A stretch of DNA of 64,000 nt from Bacillota bacterium (GTDB taxonomy: Bacteria; Bacillota; Clostridia; Oscillospirales; Ruminococcaceae): positions 1-64,000 of the forward strand of contig JAKPUQ010000164.1 of assembly GCA_029572815.1 (NCBI GenBank). The letters are read 5' to 3'. The position numbers and the translations under genes are program-made. A model generated the notes under the pieces. The model searched no databases. It was not told the DNA's origin and worked only from the letters and a program-made list of their open reading frames with translations. Of this stretch, positions 34,543 to 44,499 are shown in pieces. Position 1 is the stretch's first letter; every line of letters begins with the position of its first letter.

Positions 34543-34575
34543 AAAAGCTTCCCCCTCTTTCTTCAAGAGGGGGAT
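34543..34575 (-). terminator. Terminator of the asd-dapA-dapB operon
   Basis: CCCCCTCTT/AAGAGGGGG stem (34551-34573) followed on the minus strand by AAGCTTTTT, directly after dapB. Confidence 0.85.
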
Positions 34576-34581
34576 CACGTC

Positions 34582-35331
34582 TTATACTAAAAATGACATA
34601 TCATAAAGTCCCGCAGGCTGATCCTTGAGGAATACCGCTGCATTTACAGCTCCCGCCGCGAAAACAGCCTTTGAAGCTGCCGAGTGGGAAAGGGTTATGA
34701 CCTCATCATGGCCTGCAAAGATAACGTCGTGCTCGCCCACGATAGTGCCGCCGCGAATTGCGTGCATTCCTATCTCGGACTTCTCACGCTTCTGACGGCG
34801 TGAGTGGCGGTCGTAAACGTAATGTTTTGAATTGTCAAGTGTCTCATTTATTGCGTCTGCCAGCATTATTGCGGTTCCGCTGGGAGCGTCTATCTTCTGG
34901 TTGTGGTGCTTCTCAACTATCTCGATATCAAAGCTGTCCCCCAGTACCTCAGCTGCCTTCTTTGCCAGCTGTACAAGCAGGTTTATGCCCAGTGACATAT
35001 TGAATGTAAAGAACACGGGGATCTGCTGTGCAGCTGCCTTTATCTTTGCGGTCTGCTCGTCTGTGTAGCCTGTAGCGCCGATAACTATGGGAGTTCCAGT
35101 AGAAAGGCAGTAGTCAAGAAGTCCGTCCAGTGAAGCAGGATTTGAGAAATCAATGATAACATCGGGCTTGACAGGAAGCTGTGCGGGAGTTTCCACAATT
35201 GGGAAATCCGCATACTGCTTGGTATAGAGGTCGATGCCTGCAACTACTGTGCAGTCCTCTCTCTCGTCGGCACAATTGAAGATATTGTGTCCCATTCTGC
35301 CGTTAGCGCCGCAGATAGCTATATTAGTCAT
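34582..35331 (-). CDS. dapB: 4-hydroxy-tetrahydrodipicolinate reductase
   Basis: A 249-aa DapB that reduces the DapA product with NAD(P)H in lysine and diaminopimelate synthesis. The N-terminal Rossmann motif is GANGRMGHNI (8-17). The catalytic-site motif EKHHNQKIDAPSGTA (about 143-157) holds the key His pair and the Lys. The length is normal. It follows dapA by 28 nt and is the last gene of the operon. Confidence 0.96.
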   Translation of the reverse strand: MTNIAICGANGRMGHNIFNCADEREDCTVVAGIDLYTKQYADFPIVETPAQLPVKPDVIIDFSNPASLDGLLDYCLSTGTPIVIGATGYTDEQTAKIKAAAQQIPVFFTFNMSLGINLLVQLAKKAAEVLGDSFDIEIVEKHHNQKIDAPSGTAIMLADAINETLDNSKHYVYDRHSRRQKREKSEIGMHAIRGGTIVGEHDVIFAGHDEVITLSHSAASKAVFAAGAVNAAVFLKDQPAGLYDMSFLV

Positions 35332-35359
35332 ATTTTACACTTCCTTTTCGGTGGATGGT

Positions 35360-36250
35360 TTACTTGATAAGTCTGTGCTTTGCAAGGGTAGCTCTCAGCT
35401 TAGCCTTGTGGTCGTCTGTCATCTCGCACAGGGGCAGACGGCAGGGACCTGCATTCCAGCCCAGCATATTCATTGCTTCCTTTACGGGAATGGGGTTTAC
35501 CTCCAGGAACAGGTCATTGCAGATGTCAAGGTTCTCGATCTGGAGCTTCATTGCCTCAGCGAAGTTGTTATCGAGGCAGAGCTGCACCATATCGTGCATC
35601 TCCCTGGGGATAACGTGTGAAGCTACGGAGATAACGCCCTTTCCGCCCAGTGACATAACGGGGACTACCATATCGTCGTTTCCGCTGTATACATCTATAT
35701 CGTCGCCGCACTCAGCAATTACCTTTGCAACATAGCTTATGCTGCCGCTTGCTTCCTTGATAGCAGCGATGTTTCTGTGCTTTGAGAGTTCCTTTACTGT
35801 AGCCACGTCAAAGCCGCAGCCGGTTCTGCTGGGAACATTATAAAGGATAATGGGGATATTCACAGCATCGGCGATAGCTGTGAAGTGAGCAACGAGACCT
35901 CTCTGTGTAGCCTTATTGTAATAAGGAGTAACGTGGAGAAGAGCGTCTGCGCCTGCTGCCTCAGCCTCCTTGGAGAGCTCTACGGCATAGCGTGTATCGT
36001 TGCTGCCCGCACCTGCGATAACAGGAACTCTGCCTGCAACGTGCTTTACTGCGAACCTGATGCAGTCGCGGTGCTCGTCATCTGTCATAGTTGCGGACTC
36101 ACCTGTGGTGCCGCAGATAACTACGGCGTCGGTGCCTCTTTCGATCTGGTCGTCGATGATGCGTCCCAGCTCGTCATAGTTTATAGAACCGTCGGCGTTC
36201 ATGGGCGTGATGATAGCCACAGCAGCGCCGGTGAAAATAGTGTTCTTCAT
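35360..36250 (-). CDS. dapA: 4-hydroxy-tetrahydrodipicolinate synthase
   Basis: A 296-aa class I aldolase that condenses pyruvate with aspartate semialdehyde. Motifs are GTTGESATM (about 46-54), the YNVPSRTG catalytic Tyr region (about 136-143) and IKEASGS with the Schiff-base Lys (about 164). The start MKNTIFTGA (36250) follows GAAAGGGAAAAG; the open frame extends upstream to 36349 but that part is a repeat element. It lies 304 nt downstream of asd, a wide gap for an operon, filled by an inverted-repeat element. Confidence 0.96.
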   Translation of the reverse strand: MKNTIFTGAAVAIITPMNADGSINYDELGRIIDDQIERGTDAVVICGTTGESATMTDDEHRDCIRFAVKHVAGRVPVIAGAGSNDTRYAVELSKEAEAAGADALLHVTPYYNKATQRGLVAHFTAIADAVNIPIILYNVPSRTGCGFDVATVKELSKHRNIAAIKEASGSISYVAKVIAECGDDIDVYSGNDDMVVPVMSLGGKGVISVASHVIPREMHDMVQLCLDNNFAEAMKLQIENLDICNDLFLEVNPIPVKEAMNMLGWNAGPCRLPLCEMTDDHKAKLRATLAKHRLIK

Positions 36251-36276
36251 AGCTTTTCCCTTTCGTAATGTTAAAA

Positions 36277-36427
36277 TGTAGGGAACGCCGCCCCCCGGCG
36301 TTCCATGATGTATCAACATATTTGCCGCACACGAAAAAGCGGCAGACACATAGGACTTGTAAAATATAAATACAAATCTGTTAGATCACTGCATAAGCGC
36401 GGAACGCCGAGGGCGGCGTTCCCTACA
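36277..36427. repeat. Inverted-repeat element between asd and dapA
   Basis: Arms TGTAGGGAACGCCG and CGGCGTTCCCTACA (36277 and 36427 ends, about 27 nt each with minor mismatch) flank a loop of about 95 nt. The arms match the TGTAGGGGACGCCGCCCTCG arms of the elements at 56.7 and 62.2 kb, but the loop is different and longer. It would form a strong hairpin in the operon mRNA. Confidence 0.8.
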
Positions 36428-36554
36428 CGATCATATCGGAGATCCGGGATAATTCCGGATAATTATAGCGCTGTAAGCGATGTCAGACTTTCATTTCTGA
36501 TGAATGCAAGCGAGTTTACGAGCGGCAACGTGGAAGCCCGCGGGGGCTCCCCGC
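36428..36554. other. Rest of the asd-dapA spacer
   Basis: No gene or clear signal is seen here apart from short GC-rich palindromes (CGGAGATCCGGG, CCGGATAATTATAG). It is probably part of the operon mRNA. Confidence 0.4.
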
Positions 36555-37634
36555 TTAGTCAAAGTATCCCTTTGCAGCAAGGAGTTCAGCAAGGAGGACA
36601 CCGCCGCCTGCTGCACCTCTCAGTGTATTGTGTGAGAGGCATACGAACTTGTAATCGTACTGTGTATCCTCTCTGAGACGTCCTGTTGATACTGCCATAC
36701 CGCCCTCAAGATTTCTGTCAAGCTTGGCCTGGGGACGATCGTCCTCCTCGAAGTAGTGTATGAACTGCTTGGGGGCGCTGGGGAGCTCAAGCTCCTGGGG
36801 AACGCCCTTGAAGTCCTTCCAGAGCTGGAGAATCTCCTCCTTGGAGGGCTTGTTCTCAAAGCTTACGAATACAGCAGCTGTGTGTCCGTCAGATACGGGA
36901 ACACGGAGACACTGTGTTGTGATGTTGGGAGCTGTTGCCTTTACGATCTCATTGCCCTTGATCTCGCCCCATACCTTCAGAGGCTCCTGCTCGGACTTCT
37001 CCTCCTCGCCGCCGATGAAGGGAATGAGGTTATCCACCATCTCGGGCCATGTCTCGAAGTTCTTGCCTGCGCCTGAGATAGCCTGGTAAGTACAAGCCAG
37101 AACATTCTTCAGACCGAACTTTCTCAGGGGGTGAAGTGCGGGAACATAGCTCTGGATAGAGCAGTTGGACTTGACTGCGATGAAGCCTCTCTTTGTGCCG
37201 AGACGCTCTCTCTGAGCCTTGATGATCTCGATGTGGTCGGGATTTATCTCCGGAACTACCATGGGAACGTCGGGAGTAAATCTGTGTGCGGAGTTATTGG
37301 AAACGATGGGGCATTCTGCCTTGGCATAAGCCTCCTCAAGAGCCTTTATCTCGTCCTTCTTCATATCAACTGCGCAGAAACAGAAATCCACCATGCCGGC
37401 GATCTTCTCAATATCGGATGTAGCGTCCATGAGGACCATATCCTTCATTGCTGCTGGCATGGGCACTGCCATCTTCCAGCGGCTGCCTGCTGCCTGCTCA
37501 TATGTCTGACCTGCGCTTCTGGGTGAAGCTGCAAGCACCTTGACATTGAACCACGGGTGGTTCTCCAGCAGTGTTGCGAAACGCTGTCCTACCATGCCCG
37601 TTGCGCCTATAATACCTACGTTGTACTGTTTCAT
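36555..37634 (-). CDS. asd: Aspartate-semialdehyde dehydrogenase
   Basis: A 359-aa enzyme that reduces aspartyl phosphate to aspartate semialdehyde. It has the NADP-binding GATGMVGQRF (10-19) and the catalytic Cys in SNCSIQSYVPAL (about 155-157). A length of about 360 and the HTLRGAAGGGVLLAELL end place it in the archaeal/fungal-like ASADH branch that also occurs in Clostridia. The RBS GGAGAGG is 6 nt before the ATG. It is the first gene after the lysine riboswitch. Confidence 0.95.
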   Translation of the reverse strand: MKQYNVGIIGATGMVGQRFATLLENHPWFNVKVLAASPRSAGQTYEQAAGSRWKMAVPMPAAMKDMVLMDATSDIEKIAGMVDFCFCAVDMKKDEIKALEEAYAKAECPIVSNNSAHRFTPDVPMVVPEINPDHIEIIKAQRERLGTKRGFIAVKSNCSIQSYVPALHPLRKFGLKNVLACTYQAISGAGKNFETWPEMVDNLIPFIGGEEEKSEQEPLKVWGEIKGNEIVKATAPNITTQCLRVPVSDGHTAAVFVSFENKPSKEEILQLWKDFKGVPQELELPSAPKQFIHYFEEDDRPQAKLDRNLEGGMAVSTGRLREDTQYDYKFVCLSHNTLRGAAGGGVLLAELLAAKGYFD

Positions 37635-37671
37635 ATTGACCTCTCCTTGATAAAAATTTACAAAAAATAAT

Positions 37672-37900
37672 AAAAACCGGTTGCAAACCGGCTCATCATG
37701 CGTTATAATAGAAATGTTGACATATTAAATGAACATATGCCGATAGCTCTCCATCACACATGATGACAGCTGTATACCTGTTTGACATACAGCCAGAGCT
37801 GAATTTACCAGAAACAGCTCTTCGGCGGCATTGCCTTTCGCTGTCCACCATCGGACGGGTCGTCCCGTGAACAGGTACTTTTCGCAGCCGCGCCTCTACC
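37672..37900 (-). promoter_or_regulatory. Lysine riboswitch (L box)
   Basis: Minus strand: GGTAGAGGCGCGG (37900 onwards), AAAAGTACC, a five-way junction with GGACAGCGAAAGGCAATGCCGCCGAAG (quoted in parts: GACAGCGAAAGGCAATGCCG and CCGAAG), and a terminator of CCGGTT/AACCGG then TTTTTATT (37675-37692). These are the conserved L-box core elements. Lysine binding should terminate transcription and shut off asd-dapA-dapB. Confidence 0.9.
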
Positions 37901-37908
37901 TTGTTTAC

Positions 37909-37937
37909 ATAATAGCACTTTAAAGATACGTTGTCAA
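37909..37937 (-). promoter_or_regulatory. Promoter of the lysine-riboswitch operon
   Basis: Minus-strand TTGACA (37937-37932), a 17-nt spacer and TATTAT (37914-37909), just before the riboswitch. Confidence 0.8.
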
Positions 37938-37988
37938 CAGTTTTTCGTGATTTTACAAAAAATTATTTTTCACAGAAAGGTGCGCCTT

Positions 37989-38684
37989 ATGAGCATTTTT
38001 ACCCATATTGAAGCTTCTCTTTCGGGCCTGAGGGACGAAAAATACGCTTTATCCCAGAAAAAGATCATTCCCGAGCCGGAAGCAAGCCGCTTTCTGGGAG
38101 TCCGCACCCCCGACCTGCGCAGGCTGGCTAAGGAGCTGCAGAAACGTGAGGATACAGGCGATTTCCTGTCGGCTCTGCCCCATAGCAGCTTCGAGGAGAA
38201 CCAGCTCCACGCATTCATGATCGCCGATGAAAAGGACTTTTCAAAATGCCTGGCGCTGACCGAGGCTTTCCTGCCGTACATCGACAACTGGGCGACCTGT
38301 GACCAGTTCTCCCCCAAGGTGTTCGCAAAACACCGTGATGAGCTGCTGCCCTGCATACGCCGCTGGATAGCTTCCGACCGCACATATACGGTCAGATCCG
38401 GCGTCTGTATGCTCATGAAGCACTTCCTTGGGGACAGCTTCAGAAGGGAATACGCCGATATGGCTGCAGAGCTGCGCTCCGGAGAATACTACATAAATAT
38501 GGTGAGAGCCTGGTATTTCGCCACTGCCCTCGCCTCCAACTATGACGGTGTACTTCCCTATATCGAGGAAAAGCGCCTTGATGTATGGACTCACAATAAA
38601 ACGATACAGAAGGCTGTGGAGAGCTTCCGCATAACTGCGGAGCAGAAGCAGTACCTCCGTACTCTGAGAATAAAAGGAGAATGA
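37989..38684 (+). CDS. DNA alkylation repair protein (AlkD-like)
   Basis: A 231-aa HEAT-repeat DNA glycosylase-like protein. Conserved stretches are FLGVRTPDLRRLAKEL (about 36-51), DNWATCDQFSPK (about 99-110) and the terminal RITAEQKQYLRTLR. AlkD-type enzymes remove bulky alkylated bases. The start MSIFTHIEAS follows GAAAGGTG. It ends with an ATGA overlap with queA, so it heads the long plus-strand run to hflX. Confidence 0.88.
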   Translation: MSIFTHIEASLSGLRDEKYALSQKKIIPEPEASRFLGVRTPDLRRLAKELQKREDTGDFLSALPHSSFEENQLHAFMIADEKDFSKCLALTEAFLPYIDNWATCDQFSPKVFAKHRDELLPCIRRWIASDRTYTVRSGVCMLMKHFLGDSFRREYADMAAELRSGEYYINMVRAWYFATALASNYDGVLPYIEEKRLDVWTHNKTIQKAVESFRITAEQKQYLRTLRIKGE

Positions 38685-39718
38685 AATTGGAACTTCTCAA
38701 ATCCGACTTCTATTACGAGCTTCCCGAGGAGCTCATCGCGCAGACTCCCATTGAGCCGCGAAACGCCTCACGCATGATGTGCGTTGACCGCGCTACGGGA
38801 GCCATCACCCACGACCACTTCTATAATCTATGCGACCACCTGAAGGAAGGTGACCTGCTGGTCATGAACGACTCCCGTGTTATCCCCGCAAGGCTCTACG
38901 GCGAGAAAATAACCAACGGCACCTTCATCGAGTTCCTGCTTCTGGAGCAGAAGGGGGACAAGCTCTGGGAGATAATCTGCCGTCCCGGCAAGAAAGCCAA
39001 GGTGGGAACAGAGTTCTCATTCGGCGGCGGAAGGCTCACTGCCAAGGTAGTTGAGGTCAAGGACGACGGTAACCGCATCGTGCAGTTTCAGTGCGAGGGA
39101 AATTTCTTCACCGCCCTTGAGGACGTGGGACAGATGCCCCTCCCTCCTTATATAAAGGAAAAGCTGGAAAACCGCGAGCGCTATCAGACAGTCTACTCAA
39201 AGGAGCTTGGCTCCGCTGCGGCTCCCACGGCAGGTCTCCACTTCACCCCCGAAATGCTTGACGATCTGCGGTCAAGGGGTATAAAGACCGCCTTCGTCAC
39301 CCTTCATGTGGGACTGGGCACCTTCCGTCCCGTAAAGGAAGACAACGTACTGGACCACAAAATGCACAGCGAGCACTACTTCCTGCCCCAGGAAACTGCC
39401 GACCTCATCAACGAGACCAAGCGCAGCGGCGGCAGAGTCATCGCAGTGGGCACCACCACCTGCCGCACACTGGAAAGTGTGGCGACCTTCTATAAGGATA
39501 TTTCCGAGCATGAGGGGTACACGGATATATTCATCTATCCTTCTTATGAATTCAAGTGCATAGACGGACTTATCACAAACTTTCATCTTCCCGAAAGTAC
39601 GCTGATAATGCTGGTCTCTGCCTTCATGGGATATGATAATACCATGAATGCCTACAGGACCGCCGTTGAGGAGCGCTACCGCTTCTTCAGCTTCGGCGAC
39701 AGTATGTGCATTCTCTGA
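38681..39718 (+). CDS. queA: tRNA preQ1(34) S-adenosylmethionine ribosyltransferase-isomerase
   Basis: A 345-aa QueA, which transfers and rearranges the ribosyl of SAM to make epoxyqueuosine in tRNA. It starts with YYELPEELIAQTP and has the GSAAAPTAGLHFT and HVGLGTFRPV core motifs and FHLPESTLIMLVSAF near the end, all family signatures. The length is normal. It overlaps the upstream stop by 4 nt. tgt, the preceding step of the pathway, is in the same run, separated by two PAS genes. Confidence 0.96.
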   Translation: MKLELLKSDFYYELPEELIAQTPIEPRNASRMMCVDRATGAITHDHFYNLCDHLKEGDLLVMNDSRVIPARLYGEKITNGTFIEFLLLEQKGDKLWEIICRPGKKAKVGTEFSFGGGRLTAKVVEVKDDGNRIVQFQCEGNFFTALEDVGQMPLPPYIKEKLENRERYQTVYSKELGSAAAPTAGLHFTPEMLDDLRSRGIKTAFVTLHVGLGTFRPVKEDNVLDHKMHSEHYFLPQETADLINETKRSGGRVIAVGTTTCRTLESVATFYKDISEHEGYTDIFIYPSYEFKCIDGLITNFHLPESTLIMLVSAFMGYDNTMNAYRTAVEERYRFFSFGDSMCIL

Positions 39719-39748
39719 GCAAGCACCATATAGGAACGAGGGGAACAA

Positions 39749-40132
39749 ATGAACACTGATATTTCCGATTTTTTTGTCAGCTACGCAGAGACAGAGGATT
39801 TTCCGCTGGTGATGTGCGATCTTGACTACAGGATCATATACTTGAACCCTGCCGCAGCCAGTGCATATGACACCTACGGCGGCAGCAGCCTTGTGGGAAG
39901 GTCTCTTTCGGTATTCATGGACGAGGAGGCTAAGAGCAAGGTGGATATGGTCATAGAGTGGTTCAAGGAGGACAGAGAGCATAACTGCCTTCTTGCAGTT
40001 CAGGACAACCGCTCCGATAAGGACGTATATATGCGCGCTCTGAGAAACAAAAACGGAGAGCTTATAGGCTTTTGCAGCAGACACAGGTCACGTACAAAGG
40101 ACACCGCAGAGCCCTATACAACAATTGACTGA
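39749..40132 (+). CDS. Single-domain PAS protein
   Basis: A 127-aa protein that is almost entirely one PAS domain (about 18-112). The core LVMCDLDYRIIYLNPAAASA and the late strand KNGELIGFC are typical. There is no output domain, HTH, kinase or membrane segment. The RBS GAGGGG is 8 nt before the ATG. It is paralogous to the next gene (same length, same MEWFKE-type helix and C-terminal strands). Its position in a queuosine operon is unusual. Function unknown; it may bind a small ligand or a partner protein. Confidence 0.8.
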   Translation: MNTDISDFFVSYAETEDFPLVMCDLDYRIIYLNPAAASAYDTYGGSSLVGRSLSVFMDEEAKSKVDMVIEWFKEDREHNCLLAVQDNRSDKDVYMRALRNKNGELIGFCSRHRSRTKDTAEPYTTID

Positions 40133-40147
40133 ATAAGGAGAAAAACA

Positions 40148-40525
40148 ATGACAGAATTTGAATTAACTGATTTTTTTAAGGGGATCGTCGATTCGGAGGA
40201 GGGACCGATCGTCATCTGCAATATGGATTACAGGATAATCTATCTCAACCCAGCCGCTATGGATTACTACAAATCGGGACATGAAATGCAGAGCAAGCTC
40301 CTTGAGAGCTTCATGAACGAGGAGCTCATGAGCATGGTGCGTATGTCCGTGGAATGGTTCAAGGAGGGCAGGGACAACAACCGCGTCTTCGCCTTCCATG
40401 ACAACAAAAAGAACCTGGATATGTATATCCTCGCCATCAGAAACGGCAGCGGGGAACTCATCGGCTTCTACGGCCGTGAGGAGAGCAGGACTCCCGATCA
40501 GAGCTGTCCCTTCGACCTTGACTGA
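40148..40525 (+). CDS. Single-domain PAS protein, paralogue of the upstream gene
   Basis: A 125-aa PAS-only protein. It aligns along its whole length with the upstream gene: ELTDFFKG against DISDFFVS at the start, IVICNMDYRIIYLNPAAMDY against LVMCDLDYRIIYLNPAAASA, and NGSGELIGFYGREESRT at the end. The pair therefore arose by tandem duplication and has diverged. It starts 15 nt after its neighbour, with AAGGAG before the ATG, so it is in the same transcript as queA and tgt. No output domain is present. Confidence 0.8.
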   Translation: MTEFELTDFFKGIVDSEEGPIVICNMDYRIIYLNPAAMDYYKSGHEMQSKLLESFMNEELMSMVRMSVEWFKEGRDNNRVFAFHDNKKNLDMYILAIRNGSGELIGFYGREESRTPDQSCPFDLD

Positions 40526-40568
40526 CAAGGGAGCGCCCATGAGGCGCTGAAAGACAGACGGGCAATAA

Positions 40569-41717
<1,149 letters not shown>

Positions 41718-41736
41718 TAATTTTTACGGAGTTTTT

Positions 41737-44124
41737 ATGAGTACTTTTCTGTTTGTTCTAATGTTTGCGGCATCGGTTTCTGTGACCGCAGTTTCACTTC
41801 ACGAAATAAAGAGCGACCTGAGCAGAAAGGAGTGCAGCGACAAAAAGCTGAAGAATATCCGCGCCCTTTCAAGAGGAGCCGCTGTTCTTCTGGCGTTCAT
41901 CGCCGCTGCGGAAGCCCTGGGCATAATCCGTCCCCGGGTATATCAGGGAGCATTCCTGCTCCTGGGTGCTGCGGCAGGCCTCTCCATGCTGGTCTGTACA
42001 GTCAACAAGAAGCGCAGATACCATTCTGCCCCCGCTCTTGTAAAGGCTCTGCTCATTGCGGCAGTGCTTGAGGTCACTGTATTCAATATCCCCACATACC
42101 GCCTCTTTTTCGGAAGCTACGGTCAGATGGACTTCTCCCCTGCGGAGTGCGCCCGGAACAGCGACGTCCGCCTGGACGATGACGGCACCACCATCACCGT
42201 AAGGGGCGACCGCTCCGCTATATTCTCCTTTGAGGGCATAGACGAGGAAGTGGCTGATGTTTATGTGGATATCGGCTTTGACAACGAAGTCAAGGCTGCG
42301 GATGTCTCCATCGACGCCATGGACGAGACCACTCCCCATGACTACAGATATTCCGTGGCAAACAATACTCTCGTAAAGAACAGGGAGCACACCCATTTCA
42401 CTCAGCTCCACCTTTCGGGCAGGCTCAGCGCCCTGAAGCTCACACTGACACCGCAGAACGGCGGAACAGTATACATCTACGGTATCAGCTTCAACAGGCA
42501 GATAGCCATGGACATCTCATGGATAAGAGTAGTCTTCCTGGTATTCGGCATGACCTTCTGGCACCTCATGCTCCACAGCAAGACCATGCAGCAGAGCTAT
42601 TCCAAGAAGAAAAATATGTGCCGCACCGCTGCTATCATCATCACCGACCTCGCCTGTCTGGCAGCTATACTCGTTACCTTCACAAAGCTGGATAACTATT
42701 CCATCACCGACATCATGAAGTGCCGTGAGGGAAATCAGATGACACAGGAGCTGGTGGACGCCTTTGAAAACGGCAGTACAAGCCTCCTTGATGTGCCCAA
42801 TGACAAGCTCAATAACGCTCCCACACCCTATGTCACCGATACTCTCAACAGGGACGAGATAGAATACAGCTGGGACCACGTTTACTTCGACGGTCACTAC
42901 TACAGCTACTACGGAATAGCTCCCGTTGTGCTGGTATTTCTCCCCTATCACCTGCTGACAGGCTATTACTTCCCCGACTCAATGGCGGTAATGCTCTTCG
43001 CGCTCATAGGTATACTGGGTCTCACCAAGCTCTATATGGAGTTCATAAAGAAGTTCTTCCCCAAGGCTCCCGCAGGCTTTGTTATATCGGGACTTATCAT
43101 CATACAGGTCATAAGCGGTATCTGGTTCAGTATCGGAAGACCTATGTTCTATGAGATAGCCCTCTCAGCAGGCTTTGCAGTGCTGACCTGGGCGGTGTAC
43201 TTCTTCCTCTCCGCAAACATCATCGGCGACAAGAAGATATCTCTCCCCAGAACTGCCATCGCCTCCGCTCTGTTCGCAGTTGCCGTGCTCAGCAGACCTA
43301 CTCTGGTGCTGTACTGCATAGCTGCGGCGGTCTTCCTGCTCGTGGCGCTTCCCAGAGCAGCCTCTGAGGGCGCAAAGAAAGGCGGCAGCAAGGTGCTCAA
43401 CGCCGCAGGCATAAGATACCTGCTCTGCGCTATGCTCCCTATGGTCTGCATAGGACTTGTCCAGATGTGGTACAACTACGACCGCTTCGGAAATCCCTTT
43501 GAGTTCGGAATACAGTACTCACTCACCATCAACGACTTCACAAAGACACAGTTCCACCCCCGTCTGTCACTGGTGGCGGTATACAACTACTTCTTCAATC
43601 CTCCCATATTCATTCCCGGCTATCCCGGCGTAAGGACGGAATTCCAGTACCTTAACAACGGCGGCTATTTCTACGCCGATGTGGTCTGCACATACAATAC
43701 CTCGGGAATATTCTTCCTGGCACTGCCCATGTTCGCTTACTTCCTTTCGGGCAAGGCTCTCAGGCAGATAAAGGGCAGAAAAAACAAGCTCAGGACAGCT
43801 CTCTATGTGGGAGTCCCCTGTGTGCTCATACCCTTTGTGATAGCGGCTTCCGTCTGGGAGAGCGGCTATGCGGCAAGATATATGACCGATATAGCCTGGC
43901 AGTCCCTTCTCGGCGCACTTGCCATATTCTTCTTCCTCTACAGCAGGCTCACCGACCCCACCAAGAAAAAACTGGCACAGGGCTTTATGTGGTTCGCAGT
44001 CATGTGGGCTCTCGTTGTGGCAGGAACTCAGGAATTCAACGCTATGTTCAGATACGACGAGTTCGGAAGAGAGTTTCCCGAGTGGGCTTCCGAGATACAG
44101 CGTCTCTTTGCCTTCTGGACATGA
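41737..44124 (+). CDS. Large polytopic membrane protein, GT-C-like
   Basis: A 795-aa protein with an N-terminal helix (1-22), two to three more helices to about residue 130, and an extracytoplasmic domain (about 130-255) with beta-rich sequence. At least nine further helices (about 260-780) follow. A WYNYDRFGNPFEFG motif near residue 573 is common to bacterial membrane proteins annotated as glycosyltransferase-like or unknown. No clear acidic catalytic motif is recognised in the first loop. It follows tgt by 19 nt. The function is not known; envelope glycan transfer is a guess from topology. Confidence 0.7.
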   Translation: MSTFLFVLMFAASVSVTAVSLHEIKSDLSRKECSDKKLKNIRALSRGAAVLLAFIAAAEALGIIRPRVYQGAFLLLGAAAGLSMLVCTVNKKRRYHSAPALVKALLIAAVLEVTVFNIPTYRLFFGSYGQMDFSPAECARNSDVRLDDDGTTITVRGDRSAIFSFEGIDEEVADVYVDIGFDNEVKAADVSIDAMDETTPHDYRYSVANNTLVKNREHTHFTQLHLSGRLSALKLTLTPQNGGTVYIYGISFNRQIAMDISWIRVVFLVFGMTFWHLMLHSKTMQQSYSKKKNMCRTAAIIITDLACLAAILVTFTKLDNYSITDIMKCREGNQMTQELVDAFENGSTSLLDVPNDKLNNAPTPYVTDTLNRDEIEYSWDHVYFDGHYYSYYGIAPVVLVFLPYHLLTGYYFPDSMAVMLFALIGILGLTKLYMEFIKKFFPKAPAGFVISGLIIIQVISGIWFSIGRPMFYEIALSAGFAVLTWAVYFFLSANIIGDKKISLPRTAIASALFAVAVLSRPTLVLYCIAAAVFLLVALPRAASEGAKKGGSKVLNAAGIRYLLCAMLPMVCIGLVQMWYNYDRFGNPFEFGIQYSLTINDFTKTQFHPRLSLVAVYNYFFNPPIFIPGYPGVRTEFQYLNNGGYFYADVVCTYNTSGIFFLALPMFAYFLSGKALRQIKGRKNKLRTALYVGVPCVLIPFVIAASVWESGYAARYMTDIAWQSLLGALAIFFFLYSRLTDPTKKKLAQGFMWFAVMWALVVAGTQEFNAMFRYDEFGREFPEWASEIQRLFAFWT

Positions 44125-44178
44125 TGACCTTACGCCTCAGCCTCTGCTCTGTGCAGGGGCTGACGGTCCATTAAAAAT

Positions 44179-44487
44179 ATGTATTATATCTATATCTTAA
44201 AATGCGAGGGAGACCTGCTTTACACGGGCATCACCACCGATGTCAGCCGACGTATGGACGAGCATTTCGGCAGGACCGAAAAATGTGCCCGTTTCACCCG
44301 TTCACACAAAGCAGTCGCCCTCGAAGCTTTATGGAGCTGCGAAAACCGCAGCATAGCCTCAAAGCTGGAATACAGGATAAAACAGCTGTCAAAGTCTCAG
44401 AAGCTGGCGCTCATTGCTGACAACAGCATTTTTCCGAAGCTTTTCGGCAGCGATATGGCGGAGCTCTACCGCCGTGAGTCTATCTGA
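44179..44487 (+). CDS. GIY-YIG nuclease family protein
   Basis: A 102-aa UPF0213-type single GIY-YIG domain. The YYIYILKC start, LLYTGITTDVSRRM with the catalytic Tyr and Arg, and EYRIKQLSKSQK near the end match the family. These small nuclease-like proteins are widespread and poorly understood. The RBS is weak. It lies between the large membrane protein and hflX with short gaps. Confidence 0.9.
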   Translation: MYYIYILKCEGDLLYTGITTDVSRRMDEHFGRTEKCARFTRSHKAVALEALWSCENRSIASKLEYRIKQLSKSQKLALIADNSIFPKLFGSDMAELYRRESI

Positions 44488-44499
44488 TAAGGAGTCACT

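Noticed and set aside
36251-36349. N-terminal extension of dapA
   Set aside because: It is part of the repeat element, and the family start MKNTIFTG has an RBS.
39272-40084. Minus-strand 270-codon open frame across queA and the first PAS gene
   Set aside because: It crosses two well-supported genes on the other strand and matches no family.
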